From positions 163,931 to 227,930 of the forward strand of contig NZ_CM016730.1 of the NCBI RefSeq assembly GCF_005796225.1: a DNA stretch of 64,000 nucleotides, written 5' to 3'. This stretch comes from Pseudarthrobacter sp. NamE5. GTDB taxonomy: Bacteria > Actinomycetota > Actinomycetes > Actinomycetales > Micrococcaceae. Both the position numbers and the translations under genes were made by a program. Under the pieces are notes generated by a model. It saw nothing but the letters and a program-made list of their open reading frames with translations. It was not told where the DNA came from and did not search any database. How positions within the stretch are numbered: the first letter of the stretch is position 1; each line of letters opens with the position of its first letter. Positions 62,242 to 64,000 of the stretch are shown here, piece after piece.

Positions 62242-63694
62242 CCTGCCGAAGTTGGTCAGGAGCAATCAGGAGCAGGCAGTCGCTTCATGGGTGAACTACC
62301 TCAATCAACTCCGCATTGACGACCTGCTGAGCGCTTTCAGGCAGCAGGACGAGAACCTGCTAAACGCGCTCAACAGCATCGATGAAGCTATTAGGAGGAT
62401 TGACCTTGAGGTGGTGACCGCTAATCGCGGTGGACAGCACGGGATGCATGGCTTCATCGCTGAGATCGCGGAGGTGGGTATCTCCAATGCCCGGCAACAG
62501 ATTCTAGGCCAGGCGCCGGTCTACCAATGGGTGAACGACAACGGACCGGTGGACCTGATCCGCTGCGGGGTGGAAATCCAGCAGAAGTTTGTCGCAGCAG
62601 GTGGCAGCTTCTCCCTAGGAGCAATTGCTGAGCACCTCCAGAAGTATCCCGACTTTGTGCAGAACGGCGGGAAGTACCAGATACCCGCTGATTACTTCGA
62701 AGTAATCAAGGAACTGTACTCTCTGCCGCAGGATGAAGCAGGAAAGCTCCTGTCGCGCAATGGAGACGGCCCCTCCTTCAAGGACTGGCGCCGAATCGAT
62801 GCGTTTTTTCAGGAGGGATCGATCGGTATCGATGCGCTCGAACCATCGACGCTCGAGTACCACGAGGTGCAAAGGGGCGCTTACGAGTCGACCATGGCGG
62901 CTGAGGAAACCTCCCTCCGTTCTACCGACCAGGCACTTCGTGACAACGCCTATCAGGAGAGCCTGCCAAACCTGCAAGAAGGAGCAAAAGCCACACTCGC
63001 AGCCGCCGTGATTGAGGGCGGTACAGCTTTCGCGCTGGCCGTGGCCGCCAAGCGTCGGGAAGGCACGCGACTCAAAGAGTTCAGCGAGCAGGACTGGCTC
63101 GACATCGCAGGAGAGAGCGGCTTCAGCTTCGTCAAAGGCGGAGTACGCGGCGTCAGCATCTACACGCTGACGAATTTCACCGCCACATCAGCGGCTGTCG
63201 CAAGCTCAATTGTCACCGTCGCCTTCGGTATCGCAGACCAAGCGAATAAGCTCCGCTGTGGCGAGATCGACCAGCTGGAGTTCATCGAGAACTCAGAGCT
63301 CTTCGCCTTGGAAGCCGCGGTGAGCGCACTGTCTTCTTTTGTTGGCCAGGCGCTCATCCCAGTTCCAGTACTCGGCGCCGTTATCGGCAACACGGTCGGC
63401 ACAATGATGTACAAGGCGGCCGCGTCATCCCTCTCGAAGCGAGAGGCCGAGCTGATCGAACGCTATCTCAGCGAGCAGCGCATGCTCGACGATCAGCTCG
63501 CCGGCGAGTACCAAGAGCTCACCGAGAAACTGGACCAGGCCATGTCCGACTATCTCGGCTTGCTCGAACGAGCCTTCTCGCCTGACGTGCAGGTCGCGCT
63601 CATTGGATCAGCCGAACTCGCACGACGACTGGACGTATCTGCAGACGAGATATTGGACTCCGACGAGAAGGTTCACGCCTATTTTCTCGACTAG
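62234..63694 (+). CDS. Hypothetical protein with hydrophobic segments, partner of the 61.3-kb gene
   Basis: 486 aa from ATG 62234 (an ATG at 62225 is also in frame); it overlaps the upstream gene. The N-terminal half is soluble and helical (DDLLSAFRQQDENLLNALNSIDEAIRRIDLEVV). Residues about 250-410 contain hydrophobic stretches (LAAAVIEGGTAFALAVAAK, YTLTNFTATSAAVASSIVTVAFGIAD, AVSALSSFVGQALIPVPVLGAVIGNTVGTMM) and the end is a coiled coil (YLSEQRMLDDQLAGEYQELTEKLDQAM). No enzyme motif seen. With the first protein it forms a two-gene unit inside a defence island. Confidence 0.7.
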   Translation: MNDLPKLVRSNQEQAVASWVNYLNQLRIDDLLSAFRQQDENLLNALNSIDEAIRRIDLEVVTANRGGQHGMHGFIAEIAEVGISNARQQILGQAPVYQWVNDNGPVDLIRCGVEIQQKFVAAGGSFSLGAIAEHLQKYPDFVQNGGKYQIPADYFEVIKELYSLPQDEAGKLLSRNGDGPSFKDWRRIDAFFQEGSIGIDALEPSTLEYHEVQRGAYESTMAAEETSLRSTDQALRDNAYQESLPNLQEGAKATLAAAVIEGGTAFALAVAAKRREGTRLKEFSEQDWLDIAGESGFSFVKGGVRGVSIYTLTNFTATSAAVASSIVTVAFGIADQANKLRCGEIDQLEFIENSELFALEAAVSALSSFVGQALIPVPVLGAVIGNTVGTMMYKAAASSLSKREAELIERYLSEQRMLDDQLAGEYQELTEKLDQAMSDYLGLLERAFSPDVQVALIGSAELARRLDVSADEILDSDEKVHAYFLD

Positions 63695-63766
63695 TTTTTG
63701 CGCTCAATCATCAGGTGGTCCTGAGTCCTTGCCATTCTTGTGCTGACTGAATGGATGGAAGGGCCT

Positions 63767-64000
63767 CTAAATGAGCTGCGTGGGAGGAAGCTGCTTTGAA
63801 TGCACTCCATTCTCGTGGCGGAGATACTGATAGACCGTTTCTCGGCTGATTCCGAAGTCGCGGGCGAGGACAACTTTTGGAATCCCGCTGCCGGCTCGTT
63901 GGACCAGCTCGGCTGCCCGTTCCGGTGTCAGAGTCTTCTTCCGGCCCTTGTACACCCCGCGCTGCTGAGCCAGGGCAATGCCTTCACGCTGGCGTTCCCT
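63767..64000 (-). CDS. Serine recombinase/resolvase, C-terminal part (5' end outside window)
   Basis: The frame enters from the right edge. RERQREGIALAQQRGVYKGRKKTLTPERAAELVQRAG is the linker between catalytic and DNA-binding domains of Tn3-type resolvases/Pin invertases. KVVLARDFGISRETVYQYLR is the helix-turn-helix. Stop at 63767. The catalytic Ser lies outside. It bounds the defence island and suggests transposon- or plasmid-type mobility. Confidence 0.85.
   Translation of the reverse strand, partial: RERQREGIALAQQRGVYKGRKKTLTPERAAELVQRAGSGIPKVVLARDFGISRETVYQYLRHENGVHSKQLPPTQLI

Noticed and set aside
1..64000. tRNA, rRNA or CRISPR arrays
   Set aside because: No cloverleaf-like sequences, rRNA segments or regularly spaced direct repeats were seen; the only regular repeat is the coding 72-bp unit at 48005-48235.

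Overview
The window looks like part of a chromosome, or a large accessory replicon, of a high-GC actinobacterium of the Arthrobacter group (Micrococcaceae sensu lato). This is an inference from codon usage, a cofactor-free uricase of the Arthrobacter type, a surface protein ending in an LAxTG class E sortase signal, MmyB-type and GntR regulators, and IS256/IS481 transposase types. No rRNA, tRNA or CRISPR array was seen.

1-12.8 kb is a catabolic region. It holds the end of an MHS-family transporter, a four-carbon acid-sugar kinase with its class II aldolase/decarboxylase partner, a signal-less ModA-like binding protein and a GntR/FCD regulator. A second MHS transporter, a RidA protein, a nitrilase-family amidohydrolase, a DUF2848 protein, a cupin, a two-subunit TPP decarboxylase and an aldehyde dehydrogenase follow. 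Two near-identical palindromes (5792-5810 and 8414-8430) sit in the two divergent promoter regions and probably bind the GntR protein. 14.3-19.5 kb is a compact operon for uptake and oxidative attack on a sulfonate-like compound: SsuABC-type ABC transporter, TauD-type dioxygenase and an NtaA/SnaA-type FMN monooxygenase. A flavin reductase lies at 21.2 kb.

19.5-26.3 kb and 32.9-33.7 kb are in decay. They contain a frameshifted RCK (TrkA) fragment, a chrA with two frameshifts, an MFS/GntR deletion chimera, an oxidoreductase broken by a 7-bp tandem duplication, an MFS remnant and an IS481 remnant. Between them lie a uric-acid module (permease and uricase, with a CRP/GlxR-like site), a ketopantoate-reductase-like gene with an EamA exporter, a divergent MarR gene, and a MerR/aminotransferase pair.

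35.4-45.9 kb is a biosynthetic cluster. A carboxylic acid reductase (A-T-R), a divergent Sfp-type phosphopantetheinyl transferase and an XRE/MmyB regulator read left. A DHA2 exporter and PhzC, PhzD and PhzE homologues read right. PhzCDE should give DHHA (trans-2,3-dihydro-3-hydroxyanthranilate), but no PhzF, A, B or G is present, so the product is probably not a classical phenazine. Reduction of DHHA or a derivative to an aldehyde is a reasonable hypothesis.

46-50.3 kb contains broken hypothetical genes, a truncated repeat-rich surface protein abutting a truncated MazG-like gene, and an HNH plus PIN-like nuclease pair. 50.8-54.4 kb is visibly more AT-rich and holds the most novel candidate: an E1/ThiF-like adenylating enzyme with an N-terminal RRE-like domain, a single Clp-D1-like AAA+ protein, a 24-residue peptide gene not covered by normal ORF calling, a strong hairpin, and an MFS exporter. 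This looks like an undescribed RiPP-type peptide system.

54.8-64 kb is a defence/mobile island: GNAT acetyltransferase, intact IS256 element, a SIR2-HerA (NADase/ATPase) pair followed by two small ORFs, an uncharacterised pair of Gly/Ala-rich hydrophobic proteins, and the C-terminus of a serine recombinase running off the window.
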